64,000 bases of DNA from contig CAYSDH010000001.1 of NCBI GenBank assembly GCA_964429805.1, positions 62,001 through 126,000 of the forward strand. The letters run 5' to 3'. The translations under genes were made by a program, and so were the position numbers. Positions 16,027 through 24,883 of this stretch are shown here, one piece after another (position 1 is the first letter of the stretch; each line of letters begins with the position of its first letter). Origin of the DNA: CAYSDH01 sp964429805 (GTDB lineage: Bacteria > Bacteroidota > Bacteroidia > Flavobacteriales_D > JABDKJ01). The notes beneath the pieces were generated by a model. That model had not been told where the DNA came from. It did not search any database and saw only the letters and a list, made by a program, of their open reading frames with translations.

Positions 16027-18213
16027 ATGTTAGATATAGATTTGTCTCCTAAGGAGGCGCTCGAAAAGTTCTTCGGCTTTGACAAATTCAAAGGAGAACA
16101 GGAAGAGGTCATAAAGAACATCTTAAACGGCAAAGACACATTCGTGATCATGCCCACAGGTGGTGGAAAATCACTCTGTTATCAATTACCCGCACTCATG
16201 ATGGAAGGCACTGCAATAGTCGTGTCACCGCTCATCGCTTTGATGAAAAATCAAGTAGACGCCATCCGCGGATTTTCGGAGAATGATGGAGTTGCTCATT
16301 TTCTTAACTCCTCACTCAACAAGTCTCAATTGACTCAAGTCAAAGAAGACGTGACGAGTGGCATGACGAAGCTGCTTTATGTCGCTCCTGAGTCACTGAC
16401 TAAACAAGAAAACGTGGAGTTTCTTCACAAGATTAAGATCTCTTTTTTCGCCATTGATGAGGCGCACTGTATATCAGAATGGGGACATGATTTCCGTCCA
16501 GAATATAGAAGACTGCGCCCTATCATGCAGGATATTGCCAACACACCGCTCATCGCGCTGACAGCCACTGCCACTGAGAAAGTGCAGTCAGACATACTCA
16601 AGAACTTAGGCTGCGATAATGCCACCATTTTTAAGGCCTCTTTTAACAGAGACAATCTCTTTTATGAGGTCAGGCCCAAAGAGGATGTCTTTAAGGAGAT
16701 AATAAAGTATGTCAAGCAGCATGAGGGCAAGTCAGGTATCATCTACTGCCTGAGTCGTAAAAAAGTGGAAGAGCTGGCAGAAGCACTGCAAGTCAACGGC
16801 ATCAAAGCACTGCCATACCATGCCGGATTAGACTCACATGCCAGAGCCAAGACTCAAGACCAATTTTTGATGGAAGATGTGGACGTCATTGTGGCGACCA
16901 TCGCCTTTGGTATGGGTATAGACAAGCCTGATGTGCGCTTTGTGATACATCATGATATACCAAAGAGTATAGAGAGTTACTATCAAGAAACTGGACGTGG
17001 CGGACGAGATGGTGGAGAAGGAAAGTGCCTGACTTTCTATAGCTATAAGGACATTGAGAAACTGGAGAAGTTTCTGCAAGGAAAACCTGTGGCAGAGCAG
17101 GAGATAGGACGCCAATTGCTTCAAGACACCGTGTCTTACGCTGAGACATCGATATGCCGAAGAAAGTTCTTGTTGTACTACTTCGGAGAAGAGTTTGATG
17201 ATGCCAGATGCAAAGGCATGTGTGATAACTGCGCGGACCCTAAAGAGCGTGTAGAAGCGAAAGACGAAGTAGTGATGCTACTGAAGACTATCGTAGCTGT
17301 GAAGGGGAAGCATAAGATGAAACACATCATCGATATTCTGCTGGGACGATCTACTGCAGAGATGAAGACCTACAACCATGATAGTGTAGAGTTTTACGGG
17401 GAGGGAGACGAGCATGATGAGAAGTTTTGGTCGGCTGTAGTGAGACATTGTCTCGTTTCAGGATTCTTGTACAAAGACATCGAAACATATGGTCAGCTCT
17501 CTATCACTGATGAAGGAAAAGCATTTTTGAAGAAGCCTACTGAGATGGAAATCTTTAAGGAACGTGAGTATAAAAGAGGCGGTGGCGCTGACATTATACT
17601 TGCGGGCAAAGGAGGCGGTGGCGGAGACGAAGTCCTCGTCAAAATGCTCAAGGACTTAAGGAGAACGATAGCCAAAGATAAAGGCGTGCCTCCGTATGTA
17701 GTCTTCCAAGACCCTTCGATAGACGACATGTCTATCAGGTACCCTATCACGCTTGAGGAAATCACCAACATAGCGGGTGTAGGAGCTGGAAAGGCCAGAA
17801 AATATGGTCAACCATTTGTTGACATGATTGCCGGTTATGTTGAGGAGAATAACATCGAACGACCGATGGACATGATCGTCAAAACCGTGGCCAATAAGTC
17901 AGCCAACAAGGTGCACATCATAACCAACATAGATAAGCGACTGGGTCTTGAAGATATAGGTCGCGCAAAAGGCATGTCAGTGGATGATGTGATTACTGAA
18001 ATAGAGGCCATTGTGCAGTCTGGTACAAAGGTCAACATCAACTACTTACTTGATGAGCTGATGGACAGCGATAGTCAAGAAGAAGTGTTTGAGTTTTTCA
18101 TGGAGAACGAAGAAGACTCCGTGGAGGCAGCTGTTGAAGAGTTTGATGGCGACTACACGACAGAAGAAATGCGACTGCTGAGGGTAAAGTTCCTCAGTGA
18201 TGTGGCTAACTAA
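16027..18213 (+). CDS. recQ: ATP-dependent DNA helicase RecQ
   Basis: This 728-residue superfamily 2 helicase unwinds DNA 3'-5' in recombination and repair. Domain order: helicase core with Walker A FVIMPTGGGKSLCYQLP (residues 39-55), DEAH box AIDEAHCISEWGHDFRPEYR, SAT motif LTATAT, and motif VI QETGRGGRDG. Next comes the zinc-binding Cys cluster (ICRRKFLLYYFGEEF, then CKGMCDNC), a winged-helix RQC region, and an HRDC domain near residues 555-625 (ITNIAGVGAGKARKYGQPFV). A C-terminal extension of about 100 residues is rich in acidic residues (EEVFEFFMENEEDSVEAAVE). Length exceeds E. coli RecQ (about 610), and long tails of this kind occur in Bacteroidota. The stop overlaps the convergent M20 gene by 4 bases. 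Confidence 0.96.
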   Translation: MLDIDLSPKEALEKFFGFDKFKGEQEEVIKNILNGKDTFVIMPTGGGKSLCYQLPALMMEGTAIVVSPLIALMKNQVDAIRGFSENDGVAHFLNSSLNKSQLTQVKEDVTSGMTKLLYVAPESLTKQENVEFLHKIKISFFAIDEAHCISEWGHDFRPEYRRLRPIMQDIANTPLIALTATATEKVQSDILKNLGCDNATIFKASFNRDNLFYEVRPKEDVFKEIIKYVKQHEGKSGIIYCLSRKKVEELAEALQVNGIKALPYHAGLDSHARAKTQDQFLMEDVDVIVATIAFGMGIDKPDVRFVIHHDIPKSIESYYQETGRGGRDGGEGKCLTFYSYKDIEKLEKFLQGKPVAEQEIGRQLLQDTVSYAETSICRRKFLLYYFGEEFDDARCKGMCDNCADPKERVEAKDEVVMLLKTIVAVKGKHKMKHIIDILLGRSTAEMKTYNHDSVEFYGEGDEHDEKFWSAVVRHCLVSGFLYKDIETYGQLSITDEGKAFLKKPTEMEIFKEREYKRGGGADIILAGKGGGGGDEVLVKMLKDLRRTIAKDKGVPPYVVFQDPSIDDMSIRYPITLEEITNIAGVGAGKARKYGQPFVDMIAGYVEENNIERPMDMIVKTVANKSANKVHIITNIDKRLGLEDIGRAKGMSVDDVITEIEAIVQSGTKVNINYLLDELMDSDSQEEVFEFFMENEEDSVEAAVEEFDGDYTTEEMRLLRVKFLSDVAN

Positions 18214-19403
18214 GTCCCCAATTCAGATAAAGCAAGGAAGGCCATCAGGCCCATTCCAGTTTTTAGTGCCTCTTCGTCTATGTCGAAAGTAGACGTATGA
18301 ACAGGACTATTCAGCGTGCCTTCAGGAGTGGTTGTGCCAAGTCGGTAGAAACATGCTGGAGAGACTTGAGAATAGTAAGAGAAGTCTTCGGCAGTCATGC
18401 GCAATGGAAGCTCCACCACGTTTGTCTCACCCAAATACTGCTGTGCATGCGATCGACAGCGAGCTGTCAACGGCACATCATTCTTTAAAAAAGGATAACC
18501 TACATGTATGTCTACTTCGCAGGTTCCACCCATGGCTTGAGCCGTGTGTTCAGCAATACGGGTAATCTGCTCATGAGCGGCAGTCCTCCACTCCTCGTCA
18601 AACGTTCTAAACGTGCCTTCTAGTTTGACCTCTGAGGGAATGACATTTGTGGCCCCTTCACCTATAATTTTACCAAATGACAAGACGCTTGGTGTAATGG
18701 GAGAGGCATGACGACTGACCACCTGCTGCAATGCAGTGAGGATGTGAGCCGAAATTAAAATGGGGTCAATGGTCTTGTGTGGCATAGCCGCGTGACCACC
18801 TTTACCCTTTACAGTCAGGTAAATTTCATCGGCAGAGGCCATGTACATGCCTTCTTTAAAACCGACTTGACCAGCAGGCAAATCAGTAAACACATGCTGT
18901 CCGATAATCAGCTCTACATCAGGATTTTTTAGCACGCCCTCTTTAATCATCAGGCTTGCTCCGCCAGGTAATTTTTCCTCTCCGGGTTGAAAAATGACTT
19001 TTAATGTACCTGACCATTCCTCTCGTGTGTCGTGCAATATTTTGAGTGCGCCCAGCGCGCAGGCTGTGTGCACATCATGCCCGCAGGCATGCATTACTCC
19101 TTTGTTTATAGAGGCGTAACTCTTGTCACTCTGCTCTAGTATGGGCAGCGCATCAATGTCTGCTCTGAGAGCCACTACGGGGCCTTCTCCTTGTCCAGAG
19201 ACGTAGGCTACGGTACCCGTTTCACACACACCAGTGTCATGCTCTATTCCCCACTCTGTGAGTCGGGCTGAGATGAACTTGGCGGTTTCAAATTCTTCAA
19301 ACGAGAGTTCAGGATTGGCGTGGATGTGCCTGCGGATGTCGCGCACTTCTTCAAAGTACTTGTCGGCAAGACTTTTTACTCGGTCAGCGGTCAGTGTATC
19401 CAT
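18210..19403 (-). CDS. M20-family amidohydrolase (N-acyl-amino-acid hydrolase type)
   Basis: This zinc peptidase-fold amidohydrolase of about 397 residues resembles hippurate hydrolases and N-acetyl-diaminopimelate deacetylases. Metal and catalytic residues are visible in MHACGHDVHTACALGAL, FQPGEEKLPGGASLMI (catalytic Glu) and IIGQHVFTDLPAGQVG. The dimerisation region contains KGKGGHAAMPHKTIDPI, and the last ligand His is near PVHTSTFDIDEEAL. The frame extends to an ATG at 19424, but I choose the ATG at 19403. It overlaps the stop of the upstream TauE-like gene as TAATG, a common coupling arrangement, and MDTLTADRVKSLADK is a normal family start. The substrate is unknown. Confidence 0.88.
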   Translation of the reverse strand: MDTLTADRVKSLADKYFEEVRDIRRHIHANPELSFEEFETAKFISARLTEWGIEHDTGVCETGTVAYVSGQGEGPVVALRADIDALPILEQSDKSYASINKGVMHACGHDVHTACALGALKILHDTREEWSGTLKVIFQPGEEKLPGGASLMIKEGVLKNPDVELIIGQHVFTDLPAGQVGFKEGMYMASADEIYLTVKGKGGHAAMPHKTIDPILISAHILTALQQVVSRHASPITPSVLSFGKIIGEGATNVIPSEVKLEGTFRTFDEEWRTAAHEQITRIAEHTAQAMGGTCEVDIHVGYPFLKNDVPLTARCRSHAQQYLGETNVVELPLRMTAEDFSYYSQVSPACFYRLGTTTPEGTLNSPVHTSTFDIDEEALKTGMGLMAFLALSELGT

Positions 19404-19789
19404 TACTGATTCAGTTCTTTCCATGCGCCATAGGTCATTTTGACGGCCACGAATATCATAAACACACCAAAAATCAACTTCACTTTAATAGGGTCTAGCC
19501 GCAGGGCAAGTTTGGACCCAAAATATCCTCCCAGCACGAATGCCACAGCGAGTATCATTCCGTATTTCATGTTGACCGCATCGGCCTTCCAGTAGTTCCA
19601 TACCGCCAAAATACCGATGGGTGGAAGCATCATAGCCAGTGATGTTCCTTGTGCTTCAAACTGTGACATGCCCATTAAAAACACCATGGCTGGTACGATA
19701 ATAATTCCGCCCCCTATTCCTATAAATCCACCAAGCATACCGGCCGCTACACCGACCAGCAAAAGCTGTATGATACTTTGTATATCCAC
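19403..19789 (-). CDS. Small TauE/SafE-family membrane protein
   Basis: This 128-residue protein with about four hydrophobic helices carries the TauE/SafE repeat signature GMLGGFIGIGGGIIIVPAMVF near its N-terminus and an FGVFMIFVAVKM helix at the end. Full TauE/SafE transporters (sulfite/organosulfonate and other anions) have about 250 residues made of two such halves, so this is a single-repeat version that would need to dimerise. It starts at GTG directly after the stop of the Omp85-like piece and its stop overlaps the M20 ATG, so these genes form one transcription unit. The transported substrate cannot be read from sequence. Confidence 0.75.
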   Translation of the reverse strand: MDIQSIIQLLLVGVAAGMLGGFIGIGGGIIIVPAMVFLMGMSQFEAQGTSLAMMLPPIGILAVWNYWKADAVNMKYGMILAVAFVLGGYFGSKLALRLDPIKVKLIFGVFMIFVAVKMTYGAWKELNQ

Positions 19790-21169
19790 TTAGAAATCGA
19801 GGTTAAGCGAGAGGTAAAATTCTCTTGGAAGTCGTCTTCCGTCTGACACACCCCATGCCCAGTCTGCACGCACGAAGTATCCAGCAATTCTACTTCTCAA
19901 TCCTGCTCCATAGCCATAGAGTATGGGGTCTTCTTGGTTACGCAGAGTAACCTGATATGACACGCCATTGGCCGAGTTTTCATCTACTATGATGTTAAAG
20001 AAGTTGTCTTCTGAGTATGGGTCATTGCCTGTCCAGGCGGTACCAGCATCACCAAAGGGTACGATTTGGAAGTTGCGCACAAAGTCTGATTTGATTGGCC
20101 CGTTTAAGAAGTACTTAAACACAGGTATACGTATCTCTGCATTGGCCACAGCGGCATGAGTTCCGTTTCGCGCATTTCTGTAAAAACCTCTGAGCGGAGA
20201 CACCATAGCTTGGTAGGCATAATTCTGCCCTTCAAAATCCACTGGCAGGTTTTCTACCCGCGGTGTGGGTATCAACCAGTTATCTACACCACCCACAAAA
20301 CTGACCAGTTTCTTGTCTCCAAAAGTCGTGTTACCGGCCAATCGTGCTGCAAAAATGATGTCGCGGTGCAGGGGCTGATAATACCTGAAATCCATACCAA
20401 GCACACCAAATGAAGGATACGTTTCTGTATCAATATCATACTCGTGATAATACTCTGCCCAAGCCTTGGCTCTGATTCCTGTTCTCAGGTTTAAGCCTCT
20501 GTACAAGGTGTTGTCAAAGACTAACTCTGCCTTTCCTCCTCCATCAATATTGTGTGTGTTTGGCAGGTTTAGAGACTGGTCATTAACTGCCAATAACACG
20601 ACACGCTCATACTGGCCCATGAGGCTGCCTCGTATACTCAATACTTCAGAAAATGGATATGACACTTCATATCGCATGGTATTGGTGTGAATTTTTACAA
20701 GCAGGTTTGTACCATCTATGGGAGTTGTAAAACCTTGACGTTGGAAAATGAGACTTTTGTCTAGTCGCTTTATGAAGTTGTCATAACGGACTCCGTATCC
20801 AAAATTTTGAAAGCCAGGATCTACTCGTACACTCCCTATTATTCGTCTGTCTTCAAACAAATCTGACACACCCAGTTGAAAAAGAGGGTTAAACCCAGGG
20901 CTTAGGTTTTGAGCTCCAAATCCGGCATTTTGATAGAAGATGTTGTTGAAACTATTGCCGGGCTGAGCGAGTATATCGTCATTGGTAAAGTTGAGTTTAT
21001 AATTACGCGGTTTGGGCATAATCGCCAAGAGTGAGTCATTGACCTCCTCTTCTTTATTATTCAGCTTTTTGAAGTCCTCAATGATGACTACTTGAGGCGC
21101 ACCATCATCTACTACTGGCTCCTTTTCAAACTGATAGTTTTCCGTGTCAATCTCTTTTTCTTCCACCAC
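19790..21169 (-). CDS. Omp85/BamA-like barrel half of a split surface protein
   Basis: This 459-residue frame has no signal peptide. It starts with an acidic linker (VVEEKEIDTENYQFEKEP) and continues as beta-strands ending in the barrel closure RADWAWGVSDGRRLPREF, then SLNLDF, as in Omp85/surface-antigen C-terminal domains. It is in the same reading frame as the 673-residue protein directly upstream. The GTG at 21169 is immediately preceded by that protein's TAG stop, with no spacer. Without a signal peptide it could not reach the outer membrane on its own. I therefore read it as the C-terminal half of one protein of about 1,133 residues, interrupted by a single nonsense codon or a sequencing error. 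Confidence 0.8.
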   Translation of the reverse strand: MVEEKEIDTENYQFEKEPVVDDGAPQVVIIEDFKKLNNKEEEVNDSLLAIMPKPRNYKLNFTNDDILAQPGNSFNNIFYQNAGFGAQNLSPGFNPLFQLGVSDLFEDRRIIGSVRVDPGFQNFGYGVRYDNFIKRLDKSLIFQRQGFTTPIDGTNLLVKIHTNTMRYEVSYPFSEVLSIRGSLMGQYERVVLLAVNDQSLNLPNTHNIDGGGKAELVFDNTLYRGLNLRTGIRAKAWAEYYHEYDIDTETYPSFGVLGMDFRYYQPLHRDIIFAARLAGNTTFGDKKLVSFVGGVDNWLIPTPRVENLPVDFEGQNYAYQAMVSPLRGFYRNARNGTHAAVANAEIRIPVFKYFLNGPIKSDFVRNFQIVPFGDAGTAWTGNDPYSEDNFFNIIVDENSANGVSYQVTLRNQEDPILYGYGAGLRSRIAGYFVRADWAWGVSDGRRLPREFYLSLNLDF

Positions 21170-21172
21170 CTA
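21170..21172 (-). other. In-frame TAG splitting a TolB-like/Omp85-like gene
   Basis: The minus strand reads TAC GAT TAG GTG GTG GAA. Codons on both sides are in one frame and belong to the two halves of a propeller-barrel protein. A single base change, such as from CAG, GAG or AAG, would restore one open frame spanning 19790-23191. Confidence 0.85.
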
Positions 21173-23191
21173 ATCGTATAAGATAACTACGGTTGGTGAG
21201 TTTGTGGCGTTGCCATCATCTAGACCAGATGCTGGCTGTCCGTCTTCAGGAACCACGATGTCTGAAAAGCTATCCTTGCCTATGTCAGAATGGTAAAACC
21301 TGTAGCCCCCATCAATAAACTTGAGAACGGCATACTTTCTTTTTTTCGCATTGACATGATACTCTATCGCGCTGCGATCATCATTGGTAATCTGTTCTTC
21401 TCTGGTAAAGTAGCGGTAATGTATCACCGTGTCGACACGTGAAATGGTACTGTCATAAGTCGCGACAAAACGGTTATTCATGCCCAGTCGATCGCTCAGG
21501 TAGGTATACCGCAGGCTATCATACTGAAAGGGCATACTCTCGTTAAACTCTGGTGTAGATGTGATGCGCTCCAGATTGGCCTTTCTATCATTGAGATTTA
21601 AGGTAAACACGTCTGTAGTCTTTGGCAGAATAGGCGATTTATGCTTCACTCTCAGCGTGTCATCTACTCTGTTAGAGGTGAACACCACTTTTTGCGATTT
21701 ATTCAGGAAGCGAGGCTCCAAGTCATCAAAGTTGTCATTGGTTAGGCGCTCTTGTCTGTTACCCAGCAGGTGATACAGGTAGATGTCTGACTGACCATTA
21801 TTAACCCCAGACATGACGAGCTTCTTGCCCGTGTGCGAGTAATCAAATGCGAGCACCTTTTGCAAACCAAAAAGCTCTCGTTTAAACGTTTTCTTATCAG
21901 CTATAGAGTATGTGTTGAGCCACACTGTCCCTTTTGATTCTGTGATAAAACTCAGCTCTGTACCCCTCGGATTCCACTCCAAAACGGGATAACTCTTATC
22001 TACTATTCTATCTAGCTTATGCTCTGCTTTGTATATCTTTTTTGCTGGGTGTAGCTTCGGCTTGTAGGCTTTATACGCCTTGGCTCGGTAGTCTTTAGAA
22101 GTGGCTTGTTTAGCAGCCTCTTTTCGGTCATGCTCGGCCTTTTCTACATCATAGGCTTTTCTTCTCGCTATGTCTTCTCGGTGATACTCGTCTATGTCAT
22201 ACACCCACACTCTGTACTGACCGAGCACGTTAGAAGTAAACGCAGCTTTCTTGCCATCTGGGCTCAACTTGTACTGTCCGTATACCTGATTCTTTTTTGT
22301 CTTGACTTGGGCCTCAAACATTTCACTCTCGGCACGGCCCATAGACTGCTGCTCAAAAATGCCCGTATAGTAGATTTCATGCTCCTCCATGAGGGCCGTC
22401 AGTTGCAGGCCTAGCACAAATATGAATCCGCTCTCGATGCTTCGGTTAATCTTGGCCATGTACAGAATGTTGGGGATCACACTCTCACCATATTGATCAG
22501 CGATGTACTTCCATATGGAATGACCTGCGTAGATAGACTCTTCATCATTCAGGCGATTAAACTTCTCATACCTGCCTGATATGACTCCGTCTCGCACTCG
22601 ATCTTGAATATTTGCATTCCAACCGTCAGAGTAATAGGAAACCAAGCCCTCTGTGTACCAGTCCGGAAAATTCATCAAGGCACTGTTCTTTATCACATCC
22701 TTCCAGTCTCCACCATAAAGCATGTCATTGATAATCATGCGGCATATCCCGGCCCTAACTTGCTGGTCTAGCTTGGTGTAATCGCCTTCAAAAAAGAGAA
22801 ATATCTTGCTGCCCACTATGCGCGCATTACCACCAATCTCAGTTTGTTGGTTGCTACTGACAAGACCTAGATTAGACTGCTTAAATTCTGTCTGGTTGTT
22901 GTAGATGATAAACTCCATTCTGTCTTGAACAACGTAATCCAGCCTATTCTCCATGTCTTTGAGAATGCCAGGAGCAACTTGAGATACGTGCGTGGCAATC
23001 TCTTTTCCGCCTTCATAGAAGTAGGTATCGTATCTATCAAAGCGATAGTATTGCCAGAGAAACTCTTGATACTGAATACGGTTTTTACCAAACGACAGAT
23101 TAGAGCCGTCATAAAATTGGGCCATTCCAAGGTTCATGGCTATCAGCACTAAACCGAGAATCAATGTTCTTTTGGAGGAAATCTTCGTCAT
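21170..23191 (-). CDS. Gluzincin-like/TolB-propeller N-terminal part of a split surface protein
   Basis: This 673-residue frame has a signal peptide (LILGLVLIAMNLGMAQFYDG). Residues about 30-280 resemble the peptidase-MA-like region of large Bacteroidota surface proteins (FPDWYTEGLVSYYSDGWN), but no HExxH is present, so protease activity is unlikely. From about residue 290 there are TolB/WD40-like propeller strands (YKLSPDGKKAAFTSNVLG, LEWNPRGTELSFITE, LVMSGVNNGQSDIYLYHL, KVVFTSNRVDD). It ends at TAG, after which the same frame continues into an Omp85-like barrel. Together they give the domain order signal-inactive peptidase-propeller-barrel in about 1,133 residues. The function is unknown. 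Confidence 0.78.
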   Translation of the reverse strand: MTKISSKRTLILGLVLIAMNLGMAQFYDGSNLSFGKNRIQYQEFLWQYYRFDRYDTYFYEGGKEIATHVSQVAPGILKDMENRLDYVVQDRMEFIIYNNQTEFKQSNLGLVSSNQQTEIGGNARIVGSKIFLFFEGDYTKLDQQVRAGICRMIINDMLYGGDWKDVIKNSALMNFPDWYTEGLVSYYSDGWNANIQDRVRDGVISGRYEKFNRLNDEESIYAGHSIWKYIADQYGESVIPNILYMAKINRSIESGFIFVLGLQLTALMEEHEIYYTGIFEQQSMGRAESEMFEAQVKTKKNQVYGQYKLSPDGKKAAFTSNVLGQYRVWVYDIDEYHREDIARRKAYDVEKAEHDRKEAAKQATSKDYRAKAYKAYKPKLHPAKKIYKAEHKLDRIVDKSYPVLEWNPRGTELSFITESKGTVWLNTYSIADKKTFKRELFGLQKVLAFDYSHTGKKLVMSGVNNGQSDIYLYHLLGNRQERLTNDNFDDLEPRFLNKSQKVVFTSNRVDDTLRVKHKSPILPKTTDVFTLNLNDRKANLERITSTPEFNESMPFQYDSLRYTYLSDRLGMNNRFVATYDSTISRVDTVIHYRYFTREEQITNDDRSAIEYHVNAKKRKYAVLKFIDGGYRFYHSDIGKDSFSDIVVPEDGQPASGLDDGNATNSPTVVILYD

Positions 23192-23268
23192 TGTCGCAGA
23201 ATCGTAAAGATAGAAACGTCAGTATTTTATGGATAGTTTTAGCCGCTTAAAATAATTTAGTCCTAAAA

Positions 23269-23913
23269 ATGGAAGTCCAAGCCTTTACTTTCAACGTTTT
23301 CTCAGAAAATACCTACCTCTTAATTGGCAGCGATAAAGACTGTCTTTTGATTGACCCAGGCATGAACAGTGACGAAGAAATGACAGTGCTTACGTCATTT
23401 ATAGAAAGTAACGACCTGAATATAAGCCGTTTACTATTGACTCATGCGCACATAGACCACGTGCTTGGTAATAAGCGCGTCTTTGAAAAATGGGGCCTGA
23501 AGCCAGAATGTCATCGCGATTGCCTGCCCACTTTTGACCTATCTATAGTGGCATCACAGATGTACGGTGTGCCCTATACACCGGGGCCAGATCCTGAGAA
23601 GTTTTTATCAGAATCAGATATGATTGACTTTGACGGGCAGCAATTAGAGATAAGATTGGTTCCAGGACATGCTCCGGGACACCTCGTGTTCATAGACCAT
23701 GTGGGCAAGAATATCATTGCAGGTGACACCCTTTTTAACGGTAGCATAGGACGCACTGACCTCCCTGGAGGAGACCACGAATTACTTCTTTCAAAAATTC
23801 AATCTGAACTGTATAGCCTAGAAGACGAGTATAAAGTGCACCCAGGTCATGGTCTGTACACGACTATAGGTCATGAAAAGGTGAATAATCCTTTTGTCAC
23901 CTACCAAGGATAG
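23269..23913 (+). CDS. Metallo-beta-lactamase-fold hydrolase (glyoxalase II-like)
   Basis: This 214-residue protein has the complete MBL metal set. It has THAHIDHVLGNKRVF (HxHxDH), the His of LVPGHAPGHLVFID, the Asp of IIAGDTLFNGSIGRTDLPGG and the terminal His of VHPGHGLYTTIGHEK. The GSIGRTDLPGGD motif and short length place it in the YcbL/GloB-like subgroup of soluble hydroxyacylglutathione hydrolase-like enzymes, common in Bacteroidota, whose physiological substrate is usually undetermined. There is no signal peptide, so it is cytoplasmic. Its 3' end overlaps the convergent gene at 23901 by 13 bases. Confidence 0.92.
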   Translation: MEVQAFTFNVFSENTYLLIGSDKDCLLIDPGMNSDEEMTVLTSFIESNDLNISRLLLTHAHIDHVLGNKRVFEKWGLKPECHRDCLPTFDLSIVASQMYGVPYTPGPDPEKFLSESDMIDFDGQQLEIRLVPGHAPGHLVFIDHVGKNIIAGDTLFNGSIGRTDLPGGDHELLLSKIQSELYSLEDEYKVHPGHGLYTTIGHEKVNNPFVTYQG

Positions 23914-24770
23914 CGCCCTACATTGGGTTTTCTCTTGGAGAATCTACCTCCACTGCCCGAGCTTCCCTTAACTCCGACACATGATATGTCTGCTTTGTTA
24001 GAAAGCCAACTATACTTGATGGCACCGAGCATTACGGGTCTAAACTGACTTTCAAAGATTGGTCTGAGCGCACTTTTATTTCCGTCATTAAAGAGAGTCA
24101 AAAAGGAGGTACGCACATCAATCATCAAAAACCTTCCGTCACCTAACTTGACTCCATAACCAGCTCCATACGTGAGTGAGCTGGTCAAGAATTTTTTGTC
24201 AATCTCGGTGTCAATTGGAATTAAGGTGCTCCCCTCAATATCAATTTTTCGTCTGAACATCATTTCAAATGAGAGTCCAGGTCCGTGAAGGATAAAATGC
24301 TTCTTACTAAGCGGAATAATGTTTTGAAAATTAAAATGGATATCAGCCATGTGATGAGTGAACAAGGCTTTGTGATAGACAGTCTGGGGAAATGAAATGT
24401 CTGCCCCGTCAATACGCAGCGCGTTGAGCTCTTGCCCTCCCTTGTACTGCTTGTACCCTAGTCCAAACTCAATCATGCCAAAAGGACCGCCAGATGGAGT
24501 CAAAAACACTCCAAAGCGAGCAAAAGGAGCCAAGCCCCCAACTGGTCTGTAGTTGAGATTATAGGATGTGGTGGATGTAAATGAATGGGAATCGGCAGTA
24601 TTCTTTACCGAACCAATCATATTGGTGGCTCCGAAACCTGAGTAGGTTCCAAACTTCTTTTTTTTGTGTCCGCCATCAGTTATCTTTTTACTCAAGCGAG
24701 CCTGGGCTCCAAGACTAAAAGAGAAAAAGACTAGACTCAGCAGAACGACAACATTTCGGCTCATTTTCAC
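23901..24770 (-). CDS. Predicted outer-membrane beta-barrel protein of unknown function
   Basis: This 289-residue protein starts with a signal peptide (NVVVLLSLVFFSFSLGAQA). After a basic stretch (KKITDGGHKKKKFGTYSG) it alternates aromatic/hydrophobic and polar residues as in small outer-membrane barrels (LGYKQYKGGQELNALRIDGA, LTYGAGYGVKLGDGRFLMID). It ends in a glycine/serine-rich tail after a Cys-Val-Gly (SCVGVKGSSGSGGRFSK), so the barrel does not close with the usual terminal aromatic. No enzyme motif is visible. It is monocistronic, convergent with the MBL hydrolase gene. I do not recognise a specific family. Confidence 0.65.
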   Translation of the reverse strand: MKMSRNVVVLLSLVFFSFSLGAQARLSKKITDGGHKKKKFGTYSGFGATNMIGSVKNTADSHSFTSTTSYNLNYRPVGGLAPFARFGVFLTPSGGPFGMIEFGLGYKQYKGGQELNALRIDGADISFPQTVYHKALFTHHMADIHFNFQNIIPLSKKHFILHGPGLSFEMMFRRKIDIEGSTLIPIDTEIDKKFLTSSLTYGAGYGVKLGDGRFLMIDVRTSFLTLFNDGNKSALRPIFESQFRPVMLGAIKYSWLSNKADISCVGVKGSSGSGGRFSKRKPNVGRYPW

Positions 24771-24883
24771 GTCTAACAGATAAAGTATCTTTTACGTGAG
24801 TTTTGTAAGTTTTGTTACACATAGTTGAATGCCTGAAAGGTCGAGGAACACCTGTTCTTCATAAACTAAGCACAGAGAACTTG

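Noticed and set aside
18210..23191. TAG and TGA in-frame stops considered as stop-codon recoding
   Set aside because: Both TGA and TAG end ordinary genes throughout the window, so no genome-wide reassignment is plausible; local readthrough cannot be judged from sequence.
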